Positions 57,206 through 64,000 of a stretch of DNA of 64,000 nt are shown here, piece after piece (position 1 is the stretch's first letter; the number at the start of each line of letters is the position of its first letter). The position numbers and the translations under genes were made by a program. This DNA is from Mobilitalea sibirica (GTDB taxonomy: Bacteria > Bacillota > Clostridia > Lachnospirales > Lachnospiraceae): the NCBI RefSeq assembly GCF_015999265.1, contig NZ_JAEAGR010000013.1:62001-126000 (forward strand), written 5' to 3'. Below the pieces are notes generated by a model that was given only the letters and a program-made list of their open reading frames with translations, ran no database searches and was not told the origin of the DNA.

Positions 57206-57580
57206 ATGTCAAAAGTAAACTTTTATCGTTGTGAAATCTGTGGGAACATGGTGGCTAAGATTAAAAACGGAGGCGGAACTTTAGTCTGTTGCGATCAGCC
57301 TATGACGAAGTTGGATGCTAATACAACTGATGCAGCACAAGAAAAACATGTACCGGTAGTAGTAAAGGAAGATGGAAAAATAAAAGCAACCGTGGGATCT
57401 GTATTGCATCCTTCACAGCCGGAACATTATATTGAATGGATTGCTCTTGTAACAGATGATAAGGTTTTACTTAATTATTTAGAGCCGGGTATGGAACCAA
57501 AAGCTGAATTTGAAGAAGTGGCTTCCGGTACTGTCTATGAATATTGTAATTTACATGGATTATGGAAAGCAGAGTTTTAG
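57206..57580 (+). CDS. dfx: Desulfoferrodoxin (superoxide reductase)
   Basis: 124 residues, the full two-domain form. Centre I (rubredoxin-like iron site) uses Cys9, Cys12, Cys28 and Cys29. Centre II, the active iron, uses His48 (EKHVP), the two His of LHPSQPEHYIEW, and Cys/His of YCNLHGLW. It reduces superoxide to hydrogen peroxide in anaerobes using electrons from rubredoxin. AAAAGGAGAATTGAT gives a strong ribosome binding site. It is a single gene. Confidence 0.95.
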   Translation: MSKVNFYRCEICGNMVAKIKNGGGTLVCCDQPMTKLDANTTDAAQEKHVPVVVKEDGKIKATVGSVLHPSQPEHYIEWIALVTDDKVLLNYLEPGMEPKAEFEEVASGTVYEYCNLHGLWKAEF

Positions 57581-57689
57581 CAGAAATTAGAGCTAACTTC
57601 TAATATACCAAATGAATCTACATAAACCTTATGATTCATCTTATACTTACTTAACTAATACTATGGCATAATTAACCTTGCCTGATTTT

Positions 57690-57850
57690 AAAAGAGGTTG
57701 TTACATAATAGATCAGCGGGGGATATGACGAAAGTGCACTCAGATGCACTTTCCTTACACACTGTTTGAAGGACACATCAACATGTCCGTCAAACAGTGT
57801 AGTACGGTAAATCATAACCTCTACTTATTTATTATAAAACAACCCCTTTT
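57690..57850. repeat. Palindromic dispersed repeat, family A copy 3 (diverged)
   Basis: Outer arms aaaagaggttgtt / aacaacccctttt; inner near-perfect dyad cactgtttga / tcaaacagtg around ggacacatcaacatgtcc. The right half (aacatgtccgtcaaacagtg.a.tacggtaaatcata) matches the complement of the left half of copies 1 and 2. It lies between the convergent ends of dfx and the CotH-kinase gene. Confidence 0.65.
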
Positions 57851-57861
57851 ATATTGCCTTA

Positions 57862-60243
57862 TTAATTTAAATTCTCCACCTCATAGAAACGCATTGTGTT
57901 TAAATCTCTCTGATAAGGATTATTATTTTTTAGCTCAGGGACTTTAACTGTATCTATTACCTCTTCCTGTCGAAAGAGAACCACAGTTTCATTCTCCTTT
58001 AATCCAAACTCAGCGTATAAACTATCCTTATCCTCTGTATTAGGGTCTACAGCATCACCCGACAGTTCCGTATCTCGTCCACATAGAATAACTAGGCTTT
58101 CGCCCGGTGCAATAATCCTAGTTGGAAGTATGAATTTCTCAGGTTCTTCGATATCATCGGTCAGGGTGTACCCATCGGTTGATACGGCTTCATTGTAAGG
58201 ATTATAAAGTGTGATATAATCTTCATCACCGTCCGCAGATAGTTCGCTCACTATGATATGCGGTTTTTCTGTAGTTTCTTTAAAAAAGCAGTTTACCTCA
58301 ACTTTCCTGTCTCTAATCATAGCTGGAGTAATTAATAGTTCCTGTTCATATACCTTTTCACCATTTACCATCCAATAATCTAATTCCATACCTGCCGGTA
58401 TCACCGTAGATATAACCGTGTTATAATCTGAATAATAACTGCCCTCAAAGTAATCATCTGTAACAAATGAATTTATCTTAATCTCTGCACCCTGAACCGG
58501 CTGCACTTTGAGACGATACATATCTCCCAGATCGAAATATTCCTGATATCTTGTAAGAATATAACCTGCCCTTTCACTTCCATAGGAACGAATCGCTTCC
58601 AATCTTTCTTCCAGCTGATCCTGATGTACCCAATCAGCTAACAAATTCTTGTTATACATGTTCATCTGTTCACTTAGTCTTGATGCATGCATTTCATCCA
58701 ATACACGGTTAAGATTCTCCGGAGCAAAGGAACCATTAATCAAATCAACTGTTTTCTTTATAAATATCTCCTTGCAGTCATCCCTCTTCATCAGTTGACT
58801 AAATAACGGAGCTTCCTCTTTCATCTCCCCATTTCTGCCGACATATTTACTGAAATTATCCGTCGTAGCTTTTGTACCATAGATGCCAAAGCTAAAATCT
58901 AAATCATGCAAAAGGTAACGCCATTTTCCATCGAAGGGAGCCTCTTTGTATTCCTCCCCATCAGCAGCATAATAACGGTATGTCTTATAATTATTATGGG
59001 GCCAATCTTCGTTACCGATATAAACCTGTAGGGCATAATATTCCAGATAGTTTTCGACATCCATCAACTCACTAAGCTGATTAAAATTCTCATCCTTCGT
59101 AAGATCCTTCGCAGCATAGGTATACATATCCTCATAATCCCGGATTGCATATTCATTCTCTCCGTCCTCGTCAAGGGATTTATAGTTTTCCCCACCCTCT
59201 AAAATCTCAAAACTTCCGGTATAATCCCCATAGTTTTCTTCAAAGTATTCATCAGAATATACCTCATGTAGCCAGAAAAACCCTCGGTATTCACCATTTA
59301 TAAACATTGCTGCCGGGCGCACAGCCTGATGGTCCTGATAACCTGCTTGCGCAGCTAAGGTTTGAAATAATTCATCACGGATAAATGCAAACCCGTTATC
59401 GTTACCGCAGTTACGTAGAACCAGACGTTTAAAGGAATCCAGCTTAGTGCCATCTCCATTCGCTGCTGTTTTTTGAGGAAAGAACTCATAACGAAACTTA
59501 TTATTTACTTCATCGTATTCCTTTCTGGCAAATATTTTTATTGATTTTTGAAGATTTGCCCGAGACCAGCCACCATAAGTACGAATCCCCGCATTCATCT
59601 CGGTTATCTTCGTTCCATCCGGTTGAAGAACCTCTAGATAAACCTCTCTCTCGCTCTCTCTGCCACGCATATTAAAATTTGCCGGATCATTGGGTTCTAT
59701 CTTATCCCTGGGATTTTCTTTGATATGATCCCGTCTCAGCTTTCCTTCTATAAGAATACCATATTCGTCATCATACAGATTATAAGGGTCGGTCGTAACA
59801 GAGAACACCAGAGTATTAAATCGATCTTTTACATAATTGCCAACAAAATACGTATGTACAATGGTATCCGATTCTGTACCGTCCTCAAAATATGCTTTGG
59901 CCTTAATGCTATAGGCCTTAACCTCATCCTTAGCCGGTAATTTGATTTCTTTCTGATATTGGGTCTGTTTTTGATCCGGTTCAGAACCATCCATGGTATA
60001 ATAGATACTACACTCTTTATTACTCAAAATCCCTACTTCAATGGTGCCGTCATAAAAATATCCTGTATGGGAAAAGGCAATATCATAATCCCCGATGAGT
60101 TCCATATTCGTATTTTCCGGGGGTATGATATGTTTATTCTCCTCTTCTTGACTGTTCCTGTAGCAGCCAAACAAAAGAGTCATAGAAATTGTCACAAATA
60201 ACAGTACTACATTTACTTTTCGTTTTAGTGTCCTTATCCTCAT
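57862..60243 (-). CDS. CotH-kinase family lipoprotein with lamin-tail domain
   Basis: 793 residues. Lipobox TLLFGC (Cys27); a chitobiase-like beta domain (about 60-130, TMDGSEPDQKQTQY); then the CotH kinase-like domain (about 180-560), with FNMRGRESEREVYLEVL, KSIKIFARKEY, VLRNCGNDNG, EYRGFFWLHEVY and LLHDLDFSFG. The last two hold the basic and acidic residues used for ATP and metal binding in CotH. A lamin-tail domain (about 670-780, VSELSADGDEDYITLYNP) ends the protein. CotH itself phosphorylates spore-coat proteins; this one is exported and may modify or assemble surface material. Confidence 0.88.
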   Translation of the reverse strand: MRIRTLKRKVNVVLLFVTISMTLLFGCYRNSQEEENKHIIPPENTNMELIGDYDIAFSHTGYFYDGTIEVGILSNKECSIYYTMDGSEPDQKQTQYQKEIKLPAKDEVKAYSIKAKAYFEDGTESDTIVHTYFVGNYVKDRFNTLVFSVTTDPYNLYDDEYGILIEGKLRRDHIKENPRDKIEPNDPANFNMRGRESEREVYLEVLQPDGTKITEMNAGIRTYGGWSRANLQKSIKIFARKEYDEVNNKFRYEFFPQKTAANGDGTKLDSFKRLVLRNCGNDNGFAFIRDELFQTLAAQAGYQDHQAVRPAAMFINGEYRGFFWLHEVYSDEYFEENYGDYTGSFEILEGGENYKSLDEDGENEYAIRDYEDMYTYAAKDLTKDENFNQLSELMDVENYLEYYALQVYIGNEDWPHNNYKTYRYYAADGEEYKEAPFDGKWRYLLHDLDFSFGIYGTKATTDNFSKYVGRNGEMKEEAPLFSQLMKRDDCKEIFIKKTVDLINGSFAPENLNRVLDEMHASRLSEQMNMYNKNLLADWVHQDQLEERLEAIRSYGSERAGYILTRYQEYFDLGDMYRLKVQPVQGAEIKINSFVTDDYFEGSYYSDYNTVISTVIPAGMELDYWMVNGEKVYEQELLITPAMIRDRKVEVNCFFKETTEKPHIIVSELSADGDEDYITLYNPYNEAVSTDGYTLTDDIEEPEKFILPTRIIAPGESLVILCGRDTELSGDAVDPNTEDKDSLYAEFGLKENETVVLFRQEEVIDTVKVPELKNNNPYQRDLNTMRFYEVENLN

Positions 60244-60396
60244 AATATAATCCCCTTAAGTATAATTAATGTAAACTCCAACTTTATTTCCTATTTCTCA
60301 CATTATATCATATATATTTACTCTTTTATACAGTGTTTTTATATACAATTCATAGGTTTTTCTATTATACAATTCATCGTTAAGATACGAATTTTT

Positions 60397-61404
60397 TCAG
60401 GGTTCTATTACTATTGGTGTCTTCATGGGACAATGTTGCCAGAGGATGTCCATCACCTCATTATCTACCGCTACACAGCCGGCTGTCCAATCCGAGTCAC
60501 CACCCATACCATGTATCATAATTTCACCACCCATGGCAGTATTCCAAGGAGGCTGTTCTTTATTATCAATTGCATAGGCGATTTGATCATAGGTTCTTTG
60601 ATTGATCGTACCAGCATCAAGGGCCTCCTTTGCATCCTCCTTATTCGGATAGGATACTCCTAAGGACAGGTAAAACCTGCTATTACTGTTTCTGGTACAT
60701 ACATAATAGGTGCCTTCAGGGGTACGCCCATCCCCTTCTACCTTCTTATCACCTTCCGGTTCCCACCCTAAGCCGATGGAAAAACTATCATATAAACGAT
60801 CTCCGTCCCATAATTCCAGGATGCGCTCACTCTTCTTTACTATGATTTTAGGCTCACTGATTCTGTCAGAATTATTATTATTTGATGTAACCGGAACAGC
60901 TCCTTCGCTCTGTAGAACTGTTTTTGTTTCACTAATCAGATCATTTCTAACGTATCCTTCTGAATCCATATACCTCACTTTACTCCATTCACCCTCCCCC
61001 TCTAGGTATTCCAGCTCTGTTCCATGGTTTAAGCTTAGGATGATACCGGATTGTGTAGATGGGTTCTCTCTTAATCTTACTCCATCTCCCTTAATATATC
61101 TGGTTCCTGTTACTATTTCCCTTACCATGGGTGTAGGAGTAACAGCCGGAGAAGCCTCTGTTAACTCATTTATAAGAGCATCATCAGGTCCATACCCAAT
61201 TGTTTCATCTGAATTATTATTCTGTATGACTCCACTTTCGTCCATAGGAATATCTGCTGCAGGTGGAGAAGCTTTTGCCTCGAAATTCATCCGTGAATTT
61301 AAATCTTCTTTCTTCTTTGCACAAGCCATTAGAGATAGAGATGATATTATCATTATAAATAGGAAAAGCACGAAGATCCCTTTCTTATTATTGTACGCAT
61401 TCAC
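60397..61404 (-). CDS. L,D-transpeptidase lipoprotein with SH3 domain
   Basis: 335 residues if started at the GTG at 61404, where GAAGGTG lies 8 bases upstream and the product begins MNAYNNKKGIFVLFLF with lipobox SLMAC. A start at 61494 would add 30 residues with no ribosome binding site. An SH3b wall-binding domain (about 100-165, YIKGDGVRLRENPSTQSGIILSLNHG) is followed by a YkuD domain (about 185-335) with HGMGGDSDWTAGCVAV, the catalytic His and Cys motif. It forms 3-3 crosslinks in peptidoglycan or attaches proteins, acting outside the membrane. Confidence 0.88.
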   Translation of the reverse strand: MNAYNNKKGIFVLFLFIMIISSLSLMACAKKKEDLNSRMNFEAKASPPAADIPMDESGVIQNNNSDETIGYGPDDALINELTEASPAVTPTPMVREIVTGTRYIKGDGVRLRENPSTQSGIILSLNHGTELEYLEGEGEWSKVRYMDSEGYVRNDLISETKTVLQSEGAVPVTSNNNNSDRISEPKIIVKKSERILELWDGDRLYDSFSIGLGWEPEGDKKVEGDGRTPEGTYYVCTRNSNSRFYLSLGVSYPNKEDAKEALDAGTINQRTYDQIAYAIDNKEQPPWNTAMGGEIMIHGMGGDSDWTAGCVAVDNEVMDILWQHCPMKTPIVIEP

Positions 61405-61541
61405 GTCCTTAACACCTTCTTTCATTGAATATTTTGACTTCATATCTAATAAATATAACATAGCTTTAATATTAATCATGTTCAGATGTAACACACCTAT
61501 TTGACAAAATTATAACACATTCCTTTTTAAACAGGTACAGC

Positions 61542-61837
61542 TTAATGAGATATCTGAAACATCCATCTGCTTACAAGTCCTTCCGGCATTTTTGCTTTTA
61601 ATTCTAGGGCACCGCTACGTAGGTATTCAGATCATAAAAATTAAATTCTCCTCTTCCATTATCATAGGTAAAATCAAATTCCAATTCCCCTCTAAAGTGT
61701 GGATATACTTGTTTCAACTGCTCATCAATTGCACCCACGACATCCATGGGGTTTTTAATGTTATTATCAATAATCCATTGTTCATTTTGAGAAAACTATT
61801 CCCAGAATGCTTCTATTGCCTGCTGATTTATCTCTTT
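61542..61837 (-). pseudogene. Decayed gene remnant with an internal stop and a frameshift
   Basis: The minus strand reads as protein with two lesions. EINQQAIEAFWE is followed by TAG, then FSQNEQWIIDNNIKNPMDVV, GAIDEQLKQVYPHFRGELEF, DFTYDNGRGEFNFYDLNTYV and a stop. The sequence continues in another frame as LELKAKMPEGLVSRWMFQIS and a final stop. There is no start codon in the first part, where a TAA precedes it. The pattern (FW..F..NE..I; EIDEQL..VYP...GELEF.F) looks like a small cytoplasmic family common in Lachnospiraceae that I cannot name. A plus-strand frame at 61592-61846 is its shadow. Confidence 0.65.
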
Positions 61838-61849
61838 TTAAAATAGTTG

Positions 61850-62020
61850 AAACATTTGCTATATCCTTCCTCTACTTGCCTTATACGTTACTTTTCTATA
61901 TGTTACATTCCTATGCTTTGCTTTATATTATTATCTTTTCTTTGCTTTACTTTTCTATGCTTTCCTATACTTTGCTTTGTTTTGTTTTGCCCTCCTTTAT
62001 TTTCTTCTGTTGTACAAAGT
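61850..62020. repeat. Pyrimidine-rich low-complexity tract
   Basis: About 170 bases of degenerate ctttgctttactttt / ctatgctttcctata units with nearly all purines confined to single A or G residues on the plus strand. It lies upstream of the gene remnant. No gene is supported. Confidence 0.6.
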
Positions 62021-62049
62021 ATATCACTGGATCGATAAAAATAACCAAA

Positions 62050-62107
62050 AATAAAAATAACAGCCTCCACCCCTCGCCCAAAAATAAGCAAGTTTTGGAA
62101 GCTGTCA
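62050..62107 (-). terminator. Terminator of the DUF4038 hydrolase gene
   Basis: Minus-strand stem GACAGCtTCCA / TGGAgGCTGTT followed by atttttatttttgg, about 72 bases beyond the stop codon. Confidence 0.75.
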
Positions 62108-62178
62108 CTTTTATATAGTACCCAAAATATTATTTCTATTAAATAGCTTTATCTATTATATATCTATTATTATATGAT

Positions 62179-63933
62179 TTAAATTTCATCTAAAAACAGT
62201 CCCCAGTCACCCTCACCCGGGAAAGATGGCAGGATAATACGGCCCATATTGTCGGCATTGACAACTCCGATGACTCTTCGGTCAGATTTCCATTCTCCCG
62301 TGACAGGGTTAAACCATTCGATACCATAGGGTGCATTAGGTTTCAGACCCCTTACGGTCCCCGGTAAGCAATCCTTCTCAAAATAAAGTAATAACAAATC
62401 TCTCTTTGGTGTGGATGCACAATATGCCCAGCCGGTATACCCATCTACTTTACCGGATTTATTCGGTGTAATCAATTCCACGTTCGGAATTAGGTCTAAA
62501 TATCTGTCTCCTATCCGGTCCACAAACTTCTTTAGATTCTGAACCAGTGCCCCAGAGCGGTAAGTAATCGCTTCCCAGATTTTATACTGGGCATTCTTTT
62601 CTATGTCGCCTCCCCACATTCCCTGGCAACCATAGATATAACCTCCAAGGCCTCCGGATAAGAAGCTGCCGTACATACCCGAACGGGTATAATATTCTGC
62701 GTCGATACTGTCGGTCTTCGGATTATCGTCCGGAAATCCCGGATAATACGGCTCTCCATTGATGGCCGGTCTCGCCGGTTCTGAATGAAATATCTCAGTG
62801 AGATACCAATAATGATCATGCTCTCTCCAATTGCCGATCTGATGGAAAGTTAGCCAACGGTTTTCCTGCGGACCACCGAAGTTCGTTAAAGATGAAGGGG
62901 CGGAATTTGTTCCTAGCAGCGTTCCAAAGGGAGGCTGTCCGTATCTATCAACCAACATATTTAAAGGCTCGTTATATTCCCTTGGAAGTATTGTATTCCC
63001 AATAAAGTCAAAATGGATTGGACTATACATACAATTGTTAGCCTGGTACCTAGTAAAAATATATTGTATATATCTAACATAAGAATCAGGCCATCCGCAA
63101 TAACGCTTCCACACCTGACTGATATCACGACGTATCACCTCTATAAATACGGTAAAACCCTGTTCATTCAGATAATCTATCTTAAGATCCAGATGTTTGA
63201 AATAATCAGGATTAATGCGGTCAAAATCCGGTACAACCGTTTCATAACCCTCAACCTTTCCGGGAAATAGAAATGGTCTGCCACCCTCATTATGCATGTC
63301 TTTGGCACTTCCCGTATCTGTATCCATCCAGGCCGCACGGATACAGGTACTATAGCCGTCATCCATAATGATTTTCGGAGAAAACCCATCATTTGCCCAA
63401 GTAGGGTGACCGGCTATCATACCAATACAGTTATATCCCTGTTTCTTGCGGTACTTCACCATATCCTTAAAGCCCATCTCTGGTCCGACCGGACGCTTCA
63501 TATCGTCTTCATACCATGGATAACGATAAGTAGGCGCTGCCCACCAGGTATCCCCAAGCATAAAATAGGGAGTTCCATCCGAATATCTGAAACCACGGCC
63601 ATTCTCAGTCGGAACCACCATACCGCGACGGCAAGGGTTCTCAAGTTTCTCCTCCTCAGTCCAATCAAATGCTGTAAAACTGCCCTTAATACCGTTAAGA
63701 CCCTCATCATCCGTATTCGAGCCGGAGCACCAACTCCATTTTCCTGAAGCTACAGGTGCTACTCTTATTTTAAAGGTTTTTTCTCCATCCCAGAAGCCAT
63801 ATACTTTCTTATGAAAACCGGGTCCATCTAAGATCACCCAGGTTTCCACTTCACAATATGGATTCGCGTAATCTTTTACTGCCTGTAACTCAATTTCTAC
63901 TTTGTCCCATACATGTACTGTTGTTCCCTTCAT
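62179..63933 (-). CDS. DUF5060/DUF4038 glycoside hydrolase-like protein
   Basis: 584 residues without signal peptide, hence probably cytoplasmic. An N-terminal DUF5060 beta domain (about 1-85, VHVWDKVEIELQA, WDGEKTFKIRVAPVASGKWSW) is followed by a DUF4038 (apiosidase-like) TIM barrel (about 100-470, GTPYFMLGDTWWAAPTYRY, YNCIGMIAGHP, GFTVFIEVIRRD, PAINGEPYYPGFPDD). A C-terminal beta domain (about 485-584, LLLLYFEKDC, YGIEWFNPVTGEW) closes it. The Asp/Glu in RRDISQVW and NGEPYYPG are candidate catalytic residues. It likely trims short plant oligosaccharides after import. AAAGGATAT precedes the ATG. Confidence 0.87.
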   Translation of the reverse strand: MKGTTVHVWDKVEIELQAVKDYANPYCEVETWVILDGPGFHKKVYGFWDGEKTFKIRVAPVASGKWSWCSGSNTDDEGLNGIKGSFTAFDWTEEEKLENPCRRGMVVPTENGRGFRYSDGTPYFMLGDTWWAAPTYRYPWYEDDMKRPVGPEMGFKDMVKYRKKQGYNCIGMIAGHPTWANDGFSPKIIMDDGYSTCIRAAWMDTDTGSAKDMHNEGGRPFLFPGKVEGYETVVPDFDRINPDYFKHLDLKIDYLNEQGFTVFIEVIRRDISQVWKRYCGWPDSYVRYIQYIFTRYQANNCMYSPIHFDFIGNTILPREYNEPLNMLVDRYGQPPFGTLLGTNSAPSSLTNFGGPQENRWLTFHQIGNWREHDHYWYLTEIFHSEPARPAINGEPYYPGFPDDNPKTDSIDAEYYTRSGMYGSFLSGGLGGYIYGCQGMWGGDIEKNAQYKIWEAITYRSGALVQNLKKFVDRIGDRYLDLIPNVELITPNKSGKVDGYTGWAYCASTPKRDLLLLYFEKDCLPGTVRGLKPNAPYGIEWFNPVTGEWKSDRRVIGVVNADNMGRIILPSFPGEGDWGLFLDEI

Positions 63934-64000
63934 TAATCCTTATATCCTTTCTTATGATGTTTTTCATTGTGTCCTTATAATCCTTACTGTATATCAAATC

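Noticed and set aside
61592-62118. Plus-strand frames of 84 and 103 codons
   Set aside because: The first is antisense to the gene remnant, the second runs through the pyrimidine-rich tract; neither has a proper ribosome binding site.

Overview
The window is low-GC DNA that reads like an anaerobic, spore-forming, plant-fibre-degrading member of the Clostridia, most likely Lachnospiraceae. The evidence is a GH10 xylanase lipoprotein, a DUF4038-type glycoside hydrolase, a sugar ABC importer, desulfoferrodoxin, a class II ribonucleotide reductase, and a nif cluster of the Clostridium pasteurianum type (NifN-NifB fusion, split homocitrate synthase, 102-residue [2Fe-2S] ferredoxin). This placement is by inference from gene content; no rRNA or tRNA gene was seen.

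Layout. 1-7 kb: 5' part of an Fe-S (XPD/DinG-like) helicase running off the left edge, a charged hypothetical protein, a DUF1292 protein, a UvrD-like helicase, gltX and a zinc-ribbon membrane protein. 7-12.4 kb: a four-gene minus-strand operon for a MacB-like ABC system (ATPase, large extracellular repeat protein, acidic single-pass protein, permease). 12.5-19.4 kb: AI-2E-family permease, cytidylate-kinase-like protein, and a MoxR / DUF58 / transglutaminase operon. 19.6-25 kb: xylanase, parvulin-like foldase, small Asn/Lys-rich protein, a MerR regulator fused to a membrane and zinc-ribbon part, and a DUF3298-type protein.

25-42 kb is a nitrogen island, all on the minus strand: nifH-nifI1-nifI2-nifD-nifK-nifE-nifN/B-[2Fe-2S] ferredoxin-nifV(omega)-nifV(alpha), then an Amt ammonium channel fused to a PII domain, with modA-modB-modC upstream of nifH. 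NifH and NifDK form nitrogenase, NifE, NifN-B and NifV make FeMo-cofactor, ModABC brings in molybdate, NifI1/I2 and the Amt-PII fusion read nitrogen status. nifH, modA and amt each have a good sigma-A promoter followed by an intrinsic-terminator-like hairpin before the start codon, and a 140-175 bp repeat lies in the leaders of amt, nifE and modA. This suggests leader-based (attenuation) control.

42-50 kb: class II ribonucleotide reductase with a textbook NrdR operator pair, a VWA lipoprotein, a secreted M6-like metalloprotease and a small membrane protein. 50-54 kb: a three-gene sugar ABC importer. 54-64 kb: DUF3021/LytTR pair, a lectin-like propeller protein, desulfoferrodoxin, a CotH-kinase lipoprotein, an L,D-transpeptidase, a decayed gene remnant and a DUF4038 glycoside hydrolase. 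A second, palindromic 160-200 bp repeat family occurs three times (near 1.2, 44.9 and 57.8 kb).
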